NCBI GenBank assembly: GCA_947172415.1
Contig: OX359190.1
Span: 1,736,001-1,800,000, forward strand
Source: Chondrosia reniformis
Lineage: Eukaryota; Porifera; Demospongiae; Chondrillida; Chondrillidae
DNA length: 64,000 bases
Direction of reading: 5' to 3'
Shown: positions 42,578 through 53,495 of the stretch, one piece after another
Numbering within the stretch: position 1 is the stretch's first letter
How the letters are laid out: the number at the start of each line of letters is the position of its first letter
Translations under genes and position numbers: made by a program
Notes under the pieces: generated by a model
Database searches by the model: none
What the model saw: the letters and a program-made list of their open reading frames with translations, nothing else
What the model was told of the DNA's origin: nothing

Positions 42578-45500
42578 TTAAAGGATGGTACAACATCGGC
42601 ATATCACTGTTCTAGTTGGGTTGGCTGGCGGGGTCTGAGCAGTTGATGGAGCAAAGTATGCTTGTACATGTAATTCTGGTCTTTGTAGCTGAAAGAGAAG
42701 AGAGAATGCCATATATTGCGAGACTAAAGGATGAACCATATCAAAGATATTACAGGCTATAATAATAAAAATGGCAGAATAATTTCAATGATTATTTCCT
42801 TTATCAAGATATAATATAAATAACGCTTCACTAATCACTAATCAATCATCTATTGTACATTAGAAGGCCTATAGGGAACTAAACCTAGTGAGAGCTTTGG
42901 ATGAGGATACAAGAGTTTTCTCTATTCTTCTGCTCAACGTACGTATATACATATTATACAGATGTGATAGAAATGATCGCTGGGAGACATTACACCTAAC
43001 CAATCAAGTGACCGAAGCCTGATCTTGGTTGGGAGACTGAAGTCCTATTGAATGACAACCAATGATCACCTCCCAGTCATCCAAAATGACAAAAAAAGTT
43101 ACAGCTCTACTCCATGTACGTATACAACACAAGGTACTAGTATTATATAGGCCCACTGTTTTTTTAGTGTTTAGTAATTGGAGCCCATAATTAAAGGATT
43201 TTACTCACTTTTAGTCTCTCAATGGCTTCCCTTGAAACATGCTGGCAGTCAAAGACTTCGAGTCTCCTTAGAGAAGTACATTGACATAAGAGAGATAAAC
43301 TTATGTCAGTTATGAGAGGACAGTTATCCAGTTCAAGGACTTGAAGACTCTCTGTGGCACAAGTTCCATTCATCAGTTGTCTAACTCCTTCATCAGTTAC
43401 CCGTTCGCAGTGAGAACAGACTAAGCTTTGCAGGTCGTGACATTGTTGTGATAGATGGAGTAATGTTACATCCGTTATCTGCAAAAACGATTATAAATGT
43501 ATAACTAATATATTCATATCTCTACATAGGTAATATTAAGATATGTATCCAGTATAGCTATATCCTGCTTTATACAGGGATTACACCTATGCCACTGAGG
43601 ACTACAACAATTCTGTCAATTTTAATGTTATACAACATTAAATAGTTGTACAGTTTTAAAAAGATATCTCTTTATTGATCACTTTTTACTGAATATTACA
43701 TGGCCCAGTGGAGCAGAAGAAGAAAGAAAAGAAATGCAGACTCCTGCATCTTCATCCAAAGCTCTCTCCATGTTTAATTCCCTATAGGCTTTTTACAGAG
43801 TAGGTATAGCATGTAGGAAATTGGTGTATTAGATATTTCATGGTGGGTAAAACCCTGTTATTTCAATGAAGGTGGAATGGAGCCATACAACTGACCAAGA
43901 TGCACTCTTCTAAGTCTAGTTTCTGCAGAGAAAGACATCCTTCTGTCAGTGCCTTGAAACCAGCATCAGAAAACTGACCACATTCAGCAGCTTCAAGAAT
44001 CCTACAAAAACAGGTAAACAACAACAACAATAACAACATCAACAACAAAAAAATCAACAACAACATAAAGAATAATATCAACAAAATTTCCACAATAATA
44101 TTTACCCTAGATCTGTTCCTTTAAGGAGCAGAATGGTATAGTATATAGGTAAGGGGTAGAGCATGTGACGCAATAATAACATCCCTTAGCATGTGATGCA
44201 ATAACACACCTTAGCATGTGATGCAATAATAACACACCTTAATTGTGGACAGCTTGTTCCAAGTGCTCTTAGTGTTGCATCAGTCAGTCTTTCACAGTTT
44301 GATATATCTAATCGCTGTATTCTGGGACAGCCAGCACAGAGCATTTGAAAGCTAACATCAGTGACATTCTACAACAAGATATATAATATATTTTCTGAGA
44401 ACGCAATTCATTCAACAAGGTTTTATTTTTCTTTAGTGCTGCATGGGGCATATAGCCCTAGTGTGTATTTTGCACATAGTGCACTTAAATATATAATAAT
44501 AATAATATATTGGTACGAATACATAAGGTGTTACTGATACACAGGGTCACACTATCTCACAGTCTCAATGATAACACAACCACAATCCTTGTCATTTCTA
44601 TACATTATACAACAAGGCATATAATAGGCAGAGGTATTATACAAGGTATATATAGGCAGAGGTATTATACAAGGCATATAATAGGCAGAGGTATTATACA
44701 AGGCATATAATAGGCAGAGGTATTATAATAGGCAGAGGTATTATACAAGGTATATATAGGCAGAGGTATTATACAAGGCAGAGGTATTATACAAGGCATA
44801 TGATAGGCAGAGGTATTATACAAGGCATATAATAGGCAGAGGTATTATACAAGGCATATAATAGGCAGAGGTATTATACAAGGCATATATAGGCAGAGGT
44901 ATTATAATAGGCAGAGGTATTATACAAGGTATATATAGGCAGAGGTATTATAATAGGCAGAGGTATTATACAAGGCATATAATAGGCAGAGGTATTATAC
45001 AAGGCATATAATAGGCAGAGGTATTATACAAGGCATATATAGGCAGAGGTATTATAATAGGCAGAGGTATTATACAAGGTATATATAGGCAGAGGTATTA
45101 TACAAGGCATATATAGGCAGAGGTATTATAATAGGCAGAGGTATTATACAAGGCATATATAGGCAGAGGTATTATAATAGGCAGAGGTATTATACAAGGC
45201 ATATATAGGCAGAGGTATTATACAAGGCATATATAGGCAGAGGTATTATAATAGGCAGAGGTATTATACAAGGCATATAATAGGCAGAGGTATTATACAA
45301 GGCATATATAGGCAGAGGTTGTACTATATAATATAATTTTTTTGGTACAAGTTAGTGACTGATGTAAGAGTGAGGCTAAGTTGAAGGCATTGCTGTGGCA
45401 ACAGTAGCTCAGTGGCACTGGCAGCTTAAACCAGCTGTGCTATGGATGAATATGGAAACCTGGCTGTATAGATTAAAAATGGTTGATTGTTAGTTTAATT

Positions 45501-48500
45501 TGCAGGTTTACAAAATCAGCATCCCCTATTATTTATATTACAGTCACTATAATCAACCTCTAGTGTGATTTCTATAGTGCGTAGAGACTTAATTGAGGCA
45601 GTTGTTTACAGCGCTAGATGATATTATCAGGTGACAAGGCAGCCCATAGTTGGTACTGGCTCAGGCCAATCACAAGATCACACTAGAGCAGAATTGAAAT
45701 CAATGTAATCTCTGTTGCTAGGTACGTAATTACCAAACACTTCGAACTCTTTAGCTCTACTCCCTGAAGAACACAGTTTTAGAGAATTGGACCAACTGAC
45801 TGACACACATTCATGTCCCATCTCACACTAGCACCAACAGCCCACACTATAACACTCACTTAATAGTCTTAACATTGCAAAACAGCCATGGCCAAAGATT
45901 CACAAAAGATCAAGAAAAAGAAAAAGACAAAGACTCCCAGGATCACTGATGAAGGGTGGAATTCCCAGAAACAGCTGTCTGGCCCAGTGGAGAAGATGAA
46001 AGAGAGGAAAAGAAGAAAAGACTCCTGTATCTTCATCCAAAGCTCTCTCCAGGTTTAGTTCCCCTATAGGCTCTTTTACAGAATAGGCATTGTAGCATGT
46101 AGGAAAATGGTGTATTAGATTTTTCATGTTCATGCGGTGTCATTGGACTAACTCCACCCACAAACAACTCCCCAGAAGTGCAATGAGTATGGATAAGGGG
46201 AACCATGAGGGGGTGGGGTATTCCCCAGCCACACGTCACTGTTCACTGTTATAATATCAGCTTTGATATCTACATATTACCCATCTTTTTTATAGCTACT
46301 GGGTAATTGGTTATGATTGGACTACATTAACCTATTAACTGAGATGGTATCTATTACAAACACAACCATGAAGGCAGTTATATAGAAGGACCAGCTCAAC
46401 TCACTCTGCAACATCTTATTCTCAATTGTTGTAATTTTTGACAGTTTTGTGCAATGCTCCTTATGGCATGGTCGCCAACTTCAGGACAAAAGTTCAATAC
46501 GAATGTCTTCATAGAGGGACAACCCTTGGCTAGTTCATCAATGCCCTCACTGTTTATCTAAAGTCAAATGAAATCATTCTGGTCGCTAGGATAGTAAATA
46601 TCTACTAATATAATGCATGTACACATATATATTTGAATATATACATTTATTTAAGTATGTACTATATACTGTACTATATATTATTATGCAGAACAGTCTA
46701 TATATATATTCCTAATAACTGATATAATTGAAGTATTTTTATCATTGTACGTAACAGCGACCTCCTACTGAGGAGAAGAGCTGCATGATTAATTGACAGT
46801 TGGTCAATTTAGTATGTGTATACATTAGTATTAATCAATACAAACATCCTATCAGTTTGTCACAAAGGCATAATATAATATTTTAAAAGACCAAGACAGG
46901 ATTCTCGGGGTCACTGATGAAGGATGAAGGATGGTTTTACTGACTCCAGAATACCCAGTGCTACTGATGAGGAGTGGTATTCTCCAAAAAGACCTTCTAG
47001 CACATTGGTATAGTTGTGAGTACTTATAGTCTACTGTTCTAAGACCTTTCTTTCAGCATGGTTTTACTGGGAACAACTTGCTAGCCCAGTGGATAAAAGG
47101 AAGATAGTCTAACTGTAACCTCTCAATGGAGGAGGTGCTTATGAACTCATCAAAAATGTTTCGTTTGTATGCACATTCTAGTCACAGTCCTCCTGTGAGA
47201 ACTAGCACTCACTCCAAGCTTACCTTAGTACAATGCGACAGGTCAACTGACTCAAGCTCGGGACAGCCATTTCTATATTTGTGGAGGGAAATTTTATTAC
47301 AGTTAAATGACCCTAATATATATGTACATATACAAATATACGTATATATTATATATATATACAGGTATGAAATAATAATGTTGTGGTGCTCATAATGAAC
47401 ATGGGAGGTATCCACGTATATATTTGAGCATCAACAACAGTATATGATTTAAAACAGAAATTTGGACATTTCCACCCACAGGACCTCTTTAGCAATGGCA
47501 TATAATACAGATATATGTAATGGTTATACACATAAAACATTCATTACATTACAATCCATCTGTTACAATACTACATATAAACTGCAAGAACTTGGGACAA
47601 TCTATATCTATCTTTTAGATGATACGTACATCTTTTGATTTTTGAGCGTCTAAAAATGCACGACCCTGATGAAGACCCTCAGGGTCGAAACATTTGACCA
47701 AAAGATTTATCAAGCCAAAGTGCATTTTTAGACGCTCAAAGAATCAAAAGATGTACCATCTAAAAGATAAGTTCAACGAAGTTAGAAGAAATCCTTACTC
47801 TATAATCTATATCTAGAAAAATGGCTTCCAAAAAACATGTATAGGTGTTGGGACATATAGTAATCAAAAGATGTGAGACGACAAAGTGCAACTAAGTGAA
47901 AGTTATAACTATAAAGTGTACTCACCGAAGATATCTACAGGAGTGGTTAGTGATGTTCTTGCAGGACGAGAGATCCAGTAGTTTCAGCTCCTTACAGAAC
48001 TGACTAATACTTTCAATTGTCCTACATTTTATACATTATACAACAGAGAGTAGAGAACAGGATGTAATATATGTAGTGTACACTGTATATTGAATATGTA
48101 CCTACATACCTATATGAATGTAGAAAGGAATTTTATAAATTTTAATTCAGGTAATATGGCTTATTCAGCGGCTTCCTAATTTTACAACTGTAGTATGTAT
48201 AATATATATGGATGAATAGACAATATTTAAAGTATGGCTAGTTCAAACATTTTACTTGCCTGAATGGGTTGGACTTAACAATTTGTACATATCATATTTT
48301 GTACCTATATGTACCTATATGTATGTACGTATCTATTGTACATGAAAAATCTAAGATACCATTTTCCTACATGTTATATGCCTATTCTGTAAAAGAACCT
48401 ATAGGGGAACTAAACCTAAAGAGAGCTTTAGATGAAGATACAGGAGTCTTTTCTTCCTTCTTTAATCTTCTTCTCCACTGGGTCAGACAGCCATTTTTGG

Positions 48501-51500
48501 GAATTCCACCCTTCATCAGTGATCCTGGGAGTCTTTGTCTTTTTCTTTATCTTGATCTTCTGTGAATCCTTGGCATGTATTTGTTGACATGTATTTATAT
48601 AATAAAGGGAGTTAATTGCACTGAGCTGTGCAAAGGCTACAATGATAAGCAAAATTAGACTTTGGTCACTCGACTGGTTTGGCATAACACTTTCCAGTGA
48701 TTATTTTTCCTTATCATCATATATCATTATATTCTTTAATATTATATACCTGCCTACTGTACACTCGTGTAATTGATAAACAGGTATACTTATGTACATA
48801 CATACCTATCCGTAATCATTACACAGTGACGGAGAATTAATTCGTTGATATTTCGACAGTTCCGGGCAAACGTAATTAAAGCTTGATCTTCTACACTTCT
48901 ACAGTTCTGCAGATTAAGGTGGTGTAGAAATCCACCACATCTCCGTGACAACTGAACCACAACTTGACCCTACAGAAGTAGAGTTGAACAATGCCTTTTA
49001 GAATGTTCATGCTCAGTGAGAGATATTACAATAAATATACTTCTTAGTTCCCTGAGCTTGGGTAATAATACTGAATGGTTTCGCAATACCCAAAAGAGCT
49101 TGGGTATTAATACTGAATGGTTTCGCAATACCCAAAAGAGCTTGGGTAATAATACTGAATGGTTTCGCAATACCCAAAAGAGCTTGGGTAATAATACTGA
49201 ATGGTTTCGCAATACCCAAAAGAGCTTGGGTAATAATACTGAATGGTTTCGCAATACCCAAAAGAGCTTGGGTAATAATACTGAATGGTTTCACAATACC
49301 CAAAAGAGCTTGGGTAACAATACTGAATGTAGTAAATTATAAGGACTAAGGACTCTCAACAGCTGCTCAGTTCGAAGGTCAGGGATAAGGAGAGAGGTAC
49401 ATAGTGTCCTTGACAGCTTTTACAACAAAGTACTTTTTTATAGATAGTTTTATTTTCAAACTAGAGAGCTGCATCATGTGTGGGTTTTGTGTTGGTAGAG
49501 TGAATATGTATATATGTATATAGGTTTGGAATACACTTTATTGGATTGGCTCACTTCAATAGATGTTTGAAAGTCAAAAAGATTAACTCTTTGCCAGTTA
49601 CTTCCATCTAGTGCAAGGGAGTGCCATTTCTACATTAACATGATAGAAGTTAGTGTATAGTAGATATAATCCATATATGGTGGATATACAGATATATGGT
49701 AGATATAGTTCCATATATATAGACCCATATATGGTAGACATGATCCATATATGGTGGATATAGTTCATTAAACCATTCTCAATAGTTAATTAATTACAGA
49801 GACTGAACAAAAGAAAATTTAAGTTCAGGAGAGAAGTCTATATTAACTCAATTACAAGATGGAGGAGACATGGCGTATGTATGTCCCTCAACACTTTGAC
49901 CTAAGGGCTCTTATCTGAGGCACGTTACCTTGGTGACGACCTCATTGTGTGTCTATGCTTACCTGACAGACTTGAGCACATCGGCACTTTGAGATTACAT
50001 CAAGGAATGAGAAAATCCTGTAACACAAAAAAGATTCAAACAGTTACTGTGGGAGATATAAGTCAGTGGTAGAACACCAAGAATTAACCTGTATATCCAT
50101 TTTCAGTGACAATATACGTATATACATATATACGTATGTACGTTTACATAGATGTACCTTTTGGTAGACATATATATGTATACTTTTTCTTATATCGATT
50201 TTATAACAGGGTTTCTTTCAGAGGGGGGAGGCAGAGGGGGCAATTTGCCCCGCCCCCCCTCCTTTTGAAAAATTTGTGCCCCACTTGTAAATGACCAATG
50301 TTATAGAGTATGTATAATAATATACATGAAACACTTCCACTTAATCAGCCAATACTTATAAGCGGGTAATATACATATATAATAGCAGAATATCGATTAT
50401 ATATGCTTTTATATTCTGATTTTGTGACCCTAAACGAATAAGATCCATGGCAATTCCAACTATTGAGAGATCTATCCAAATATTCGCATGTAATCAAATA
50501 TGACCAAATAACAGTACAAAATCCAACACTATTCAATGCTACATAGAACATATGCGGATCACATGTAACCTCTAGAAGGGAACATTATTATGAATGCTCT
50601 CAAACCATTCCACTGCACTTTGGGATTACAAACACTTCTACAACTAAAATTCACATGTAGCATTCATTACCAGAGAGTGCAGAGTGAAAAGTGTTAAATT
50701 ACTGCTTCACTTTCAAAGTTACAATTCACGTCATCTTAAATCTTTCCTAACAATGTGGCAATCCCAAATGCAATTGAACCCACTTTCATTTTTTATACAT
50801 ACATATAAATGGTTTCTTGAAGGAATAAGGAGTGCTTGTTGCGATCATTATGAGAATAAAGTCTTATTGAGCATCAGCAACATGAATTTACTAATTCTGG
50901 ACGTTTCAACCTAGAGGTCTTCATCAGCAATATATTTATTCTCATAATGATCGCAACAAGCACTCCTTATTCCTTCATTGTAAGCTCTGAGCAAGTTTAT
51001 GCAAGTGACATCTACAAAATGGTTTCTTGTACAATATATTCAAGCAATGTGGAAATCAGGTGACTTTGCCATGGTTGTCATTAGACATGCTCCACCCACA
51101 CATTAGATGACCCAGTCATAAAATTACACTGAAAATTCAATTCTATTAGATTGCTAACCCACAAACCACAAGACCATTTCAATTTGCAAATATGAAAGTA
51201 CGAATGAAATCAAGCTACATAGTGTGCAAGGATTCACAGGAGATCAAGATAAAGAAAAGACAAGATCACTGATGAAGGGTGGAATTCCCAGAAACAGCTG
51301 TCTGACCCAGTAGAGAAGAAGATGAAAGAAGGGAAAAGAAGGAAGAAAAGACTCCTGTATCTTCATCCAAAGCTCTCTTCAGGTTTAGTTCCCCTATAGG
51401 CTCTTTTACAGAATAGGCATAGCATGTAGGAAAATGGTATCTTAGATTTTTCATGTATGAAACAGAGACAGAAGTTACTGTAAACAGGCAATGGACTTGT

Positions 51501-53117
51501 TCAATTACTTGCCTGGAAGTCTTAATCACATACAATTACGTACATATGTGCAATACATAAATTCCTAAATACATTGCCTCTAATAAGAACTGAACGTTTT
51601 GACTGAACTGATTTCAAATAGTAATTCTGTGATCTTGTTATCTGGTACCAGGCATCAGTTGGGATCCATCAGTTGGGATCCATCATTTGGGAGCCATCAG
51701 TCGGGATCCATCAGTTGGGATCCATCAGTTGGGATCCATCAGTTGGGAACCATCAGTCGGGATCCGTCAATTGGGATCCATCAGTTGGGAGCCATCAGTC
51801 GGGAGCCATCAGTCGGGAGCCATCAGTTGGGATCCATCAGTTGGGAACCATCAGTTGGGATCCATCAGTCAGGATCCATCAGTTGGGATCCATCGATTGG
51901 GATCCATCAGTTGGGAACCATCAATTAGATGTTATAGATTACAGACACAGTATCAGAGAAAGAAGATCAACTTATCAATGGTAAACATCCTCAATGAGGA
52001 AGATGTAAAGGTTTCATAACACTATTGTTATCAGGGTTTCAGTTGGAAAACCTTTTAAGGGGGATAAAATCATGGTATGCTGAAAGAAGGGGGAGGAGGG
52101 GATGCATTAATGTTGTCCCTGATTAGGACAGACACACCCTTCTTGCTAGAATAATGTGTGGGACATGGGAGGGGAGGGGGGAGGGGCAACCATATTGTAC
52201 CTATCACTCATTTTAGTGCTCATTTTAAAGTTAAAGTGATCAAATTGACTCTATCATGAAGAGTACAGGACTCAGTTGGGTCCCTAATTAGTCACCCTAA
52301 AGGAGAGCGGCGTCAATTTACAGGTTAATCTTGCAAGTTAACTAAGAACCCATCATCACCATCACCATCACCATCACCATCACCATCACCATCACCATCA
52401 CCATCATTATCATCATCATTATTTAACAACAGGAATACTGCATCCACCATAGTGGGTTTTCATGCAGGTTTTGGGAGCAAGTTACAAACACACAAAAACC
52501 GCACAGTAAGATAATAGTTGGAATAAGTAATTCAGTATTATGAAGGGTCCCTAGGAATACTGCTGATATATGTAAGATTCAGGCTTTCATTGCACATTCC
52601 AGTTGTTCCCGGGTTCCGCGCAGGAGTACTTTTAACATCGTTAAAGTCTGCCTTAGGTAATTAAATATAAATGAATACTAGGAGAATGTATTTAAAGGAG
52701 TTAGAGAACGTCACAAATCCAGGCGGAAAACGGTACAGGACTGGAGGAGGCTTGACGCTTTTTAGAAGATTAACGAATTATCGTTATTACCCACCCAAAT
52801 TTTCTATCCTGTTAAATCTGTCCATCTAGAGTTTTAGTCTAGGCAAAAATATCTACATTTTAGAATGCCATTACATTATGTTCCACCATACGTTATCTAA
52901 CTAATAACTATTTAACTCACCTGAGTAATAAGTCTTGAGGTAAATCTCTAATGGGAGATTCGTCCGCCTCTTTTCTCTTCGAAGACGTTCTCATCGATTC
53001 TGATACTCCGTTCATACTCGGCGTACTACTGCTTGAACTGTCACTAGTTCCGTTCGTCAGTTCCACCGTCTCCTCTCCACGAATGGCTAACCGTATTCGA
53101 CCTAAAGTCATTCCCAT
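42578..53117 (-). CDS. FBXL20: FBXL20/FBXL2 F-box and leucine-rich repeat protein
   Basis: This is the substrate-recognition subunit of an SCF (SKP1-CUL1-F-box) ubiquitin ligase. Exons (minus): 53117-52921, 50017-49963, 49629-49555, 48969-48806, 48021-47926, 47272-47224, 46557-46405, 44368-44238, 44001-43896, 43478-43209, 42688-42578; phases agree, about 468 residues (human FBXL20 436). A Ser-rich N terminus precedes the F-box, which spans exons 1-2: DLPQDLLLRIFSFLDVISK, then CRCAQVCQ. Cysteine-containing LRRs follow (CGGFLHHLNLQNCRSVEDQA, LDLSSCKNITN, LELDNCPLITDISL, LEVFDCQHVSREA). The tail HVQAYFAPST ... RCCTIL matches the vertebrate end and finishes in a CaaX box (CTIL), so the protein is probably geranylgeranylated and membrane-tethered like FBXL2. 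The FBXL2/FBXL20 split is vertebrate, so one pre-duplication orthologue is expected. Intron 1 is 2.9 kb and repeat-rich. Confidence 0.97.
42862..42935 (-). mobile_element. R1 fragment, FBXL20 intron 10
   Basis: AGAGCTTTGGATGAGGATAC between the R1 flanks GCCTATAGGGAACTAAACCT and TTCTTCTGCTC. The ribozyme part is absent. Confidence 0.7.
43701..43848 (+). mobile_element. R1 copy starting exactly at the cleavage site, FBXL20 intron 9
   Basis: It begins TGGCCCAGTGGAGCAGAAGA, preceded by unrelated AATATTACA, and runs to the standard R1 end TTAGATATTTCATG. The first base is the predicted 5' end of the ribozyme cleavage product. Confidence 0.83.
44595..45322. repeat. Compound minisatellite in FBXL20 intron 7
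   Basis: About 27 units based on AGGCAGAGGTATTATACAAG, with spacers CATATAAT, CATATAT or GTATATAT or none, which mix as short and long units. Lies between exons 7 and 8. Confidence 0.95.
45895..46135 (+). mobile_element. R1 hammerhead element, FBXL20 intron 7
   Basis: From CCAAAGATTCACAAAAGATC through the hammerhead to TTAGATTTTTCATGTT. Near full length. Confidence 0.84.
45940..45985 (+). ncRNA. Hammerhead ribozyme motif (R1 copy)
   Basis: GGATCA, CTGATGA at 45946, GGG/CCC stem II, GAAAC, ACAGCTGT, GTC with cleavage predicted after C45979, TGGCCC. Core intact; stem I has one mismatch and one G-U. Confidence 0.76.
46945..47050 (+). mobile_element. R7 hammerhead element, copy 2 (partial)
   Basis: ACTGATGAGGAGTGGTATTC and the flanks match the other R7 copies; the left part is replaced by R1-like GGTCACTGATGAAGG sequence just upstream (46909). 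Confidence 0.72.
46956..47003 (+). ncRNA. Hammerhead motif with a core mutation (R7 copy 2)
   Basis: Stem I GTGCTA/TAGCAC (six pairs), CTGATGA, stem II GGAG/CTCC, but the next core base is A instead of G (AAAA for GAAA). Probably inactive. Stem I differs from copy 1 on both sides and remains paired. Confidence 0.65.
47612..47815. mobile_element. R2 hairpin element, FBXL20 intron 5
   Basis: The arms TTTTGAGCGTCTAAAAATGC and TGCATTTTTAGACGCTCAAA are nearly perfect complements. The centre (47671-47696) is CTGATGAAGACCCTCAGGG then TCGAAAC. The end AGAAGAAATCCTTACTCTAT is shared with the family. Confidence 0.78.
48340..48582 (-). mobile_element. R1 element, FBXL20 intron 4
   Basis: Standard R1 order from ATGAAAAATCTAAGATACCA to GATCTTCTGTGAATCCTTGG. 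Its ribozyme (48480-48525) has lost the GAAA core (reads AAAAT). Confidence 0.84.
49055..49332. repeat. 42-bp minisatellite whose unit is a hairpin, FBXL20 intron 3
   Basis: Six to seven units from TTGGGTAATAATACTGAATG to GTTTCGCAATACCCAAAAGA-GC. TTGGGTA and TACCCAA in every unit are complementary. It is 42 bp (14 codons) long, so all units stay in frame on both strands; no coding evidence. Confidence 0.95.
50210..50318. mobile_element. M3 element fragment, FBXL20 intron 1
   Basis: CAGGGTTTCTTTCAGAGGGG with CCCCGCCCCCCCTCC and GTAAATGACCAATGTTATAG. The right half is lost. Confidence 0.7.
50818..50992. mobile_element. Inverted-repeat element R8 with hammerhead-like centre
   Basis: GAAGGAATAAGGAGTGCTTG and TTGCGATCATTATGAGAATA at the left are mirrored at the right. 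The minus strand of the centre has TTGCTGATGAAGACC ... GGTTGAAACGTCCAG. A single arm recurs at 56533-56585. Confidence 0.7.
51225..51588 (+). mobile_element. R1 hammerhead element with the tail shared with 28.2 kb
   Basis: R1 from AAGGATTCACAGGAGATCAA to TTAGATTTTTCATGTATG, followed by the same about 125-bp tail as at 28350-28475. Both sit in introns of different genes. Confidence 0.83.
51263..51308 (+). ncRNA. Hammerhead ribozyme motif (R1 copy)
   Basis: AGATCA, CTGATGA, GGG/CCC stem II, GAAAC, ACAGCTGT, GTC, TGACCC. The core is intact; stem I is weakened at the outer pairs. Confidence 0.72.
51655..51928. repeat. 14-bp minisatellite, FBXL20 intron 1
   Basis: About 19 copies of CCATCAGTTGGGAT with GAGCC, GAACC and AGTCGG variants. 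Three reading frames are open because 14 x 3 gives a 14-residue repeat. Confidence 0.95.
52350..52412. repeat. Hexanucleotide microsatellite (CCATCA)n
   Basis: Pure CCATCA tract decaying to CATTAT/CATCAT at its right end. Confidence 0.95.
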
Positions 53118-53495
53118 GTCGAAACCGCTATCCGGAAAGAGGAGATTAGGATGAGGGAATTACAATAATGCCACCATTTTACTGTTTACATGCCATCAAA
53201 ATTTGTACGGGTTCTCAAAAATTATATCTCGGATTGGGTTTATATGGTAATCTTCCGTATACTTTTGAAATTAGCAATCCATTCAGGGTTCAGTTCAAGA
53301 TTATTCATCGATCTCGCACTTCAGTGAAACATGTCGGATTGTGCCCGAGGAGAGTAGGAGAACGCGTATAGTACAAACGAATTGTTGTTGCAAAGGATAT
53401 CAAGTAAGACAGTATAGTGTCGTGTTTATCTGTTCGTGTTCATCTAGGTATGGCTTCCTTTGTCACTTTTAATTTGCAGCTGTTTGCAGTTCACT
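53118..53495. promoter_or_regulatory. Divergent FBXL20 / GLI promoter interval
   Basis: 378 bp separate the two start codons, and both 5' UTRs and promoters must fit here unless there are upstream UTR exons. An acceptor-like AATTTGCAG at 53472-53480 suggests a short 5'-UTR intron for GLI. No TATA box stands out. Confidence 0.55.

Noticed and set aside
43209-43478. Separate LRR gene distinct from the F-box exon at 53 kb
   Set aside because: Eleven exons with matching phases and continuous similarity to FBXL20 join the two ends into one gene.
48970-49342. Repeat proteins RNTQKSLGNNTEWF and its antisense counterpart
   Set aside because: Product of the 42-bp intronic minisatellite; no start context, no conservation, inside FBXL20 intron 3.
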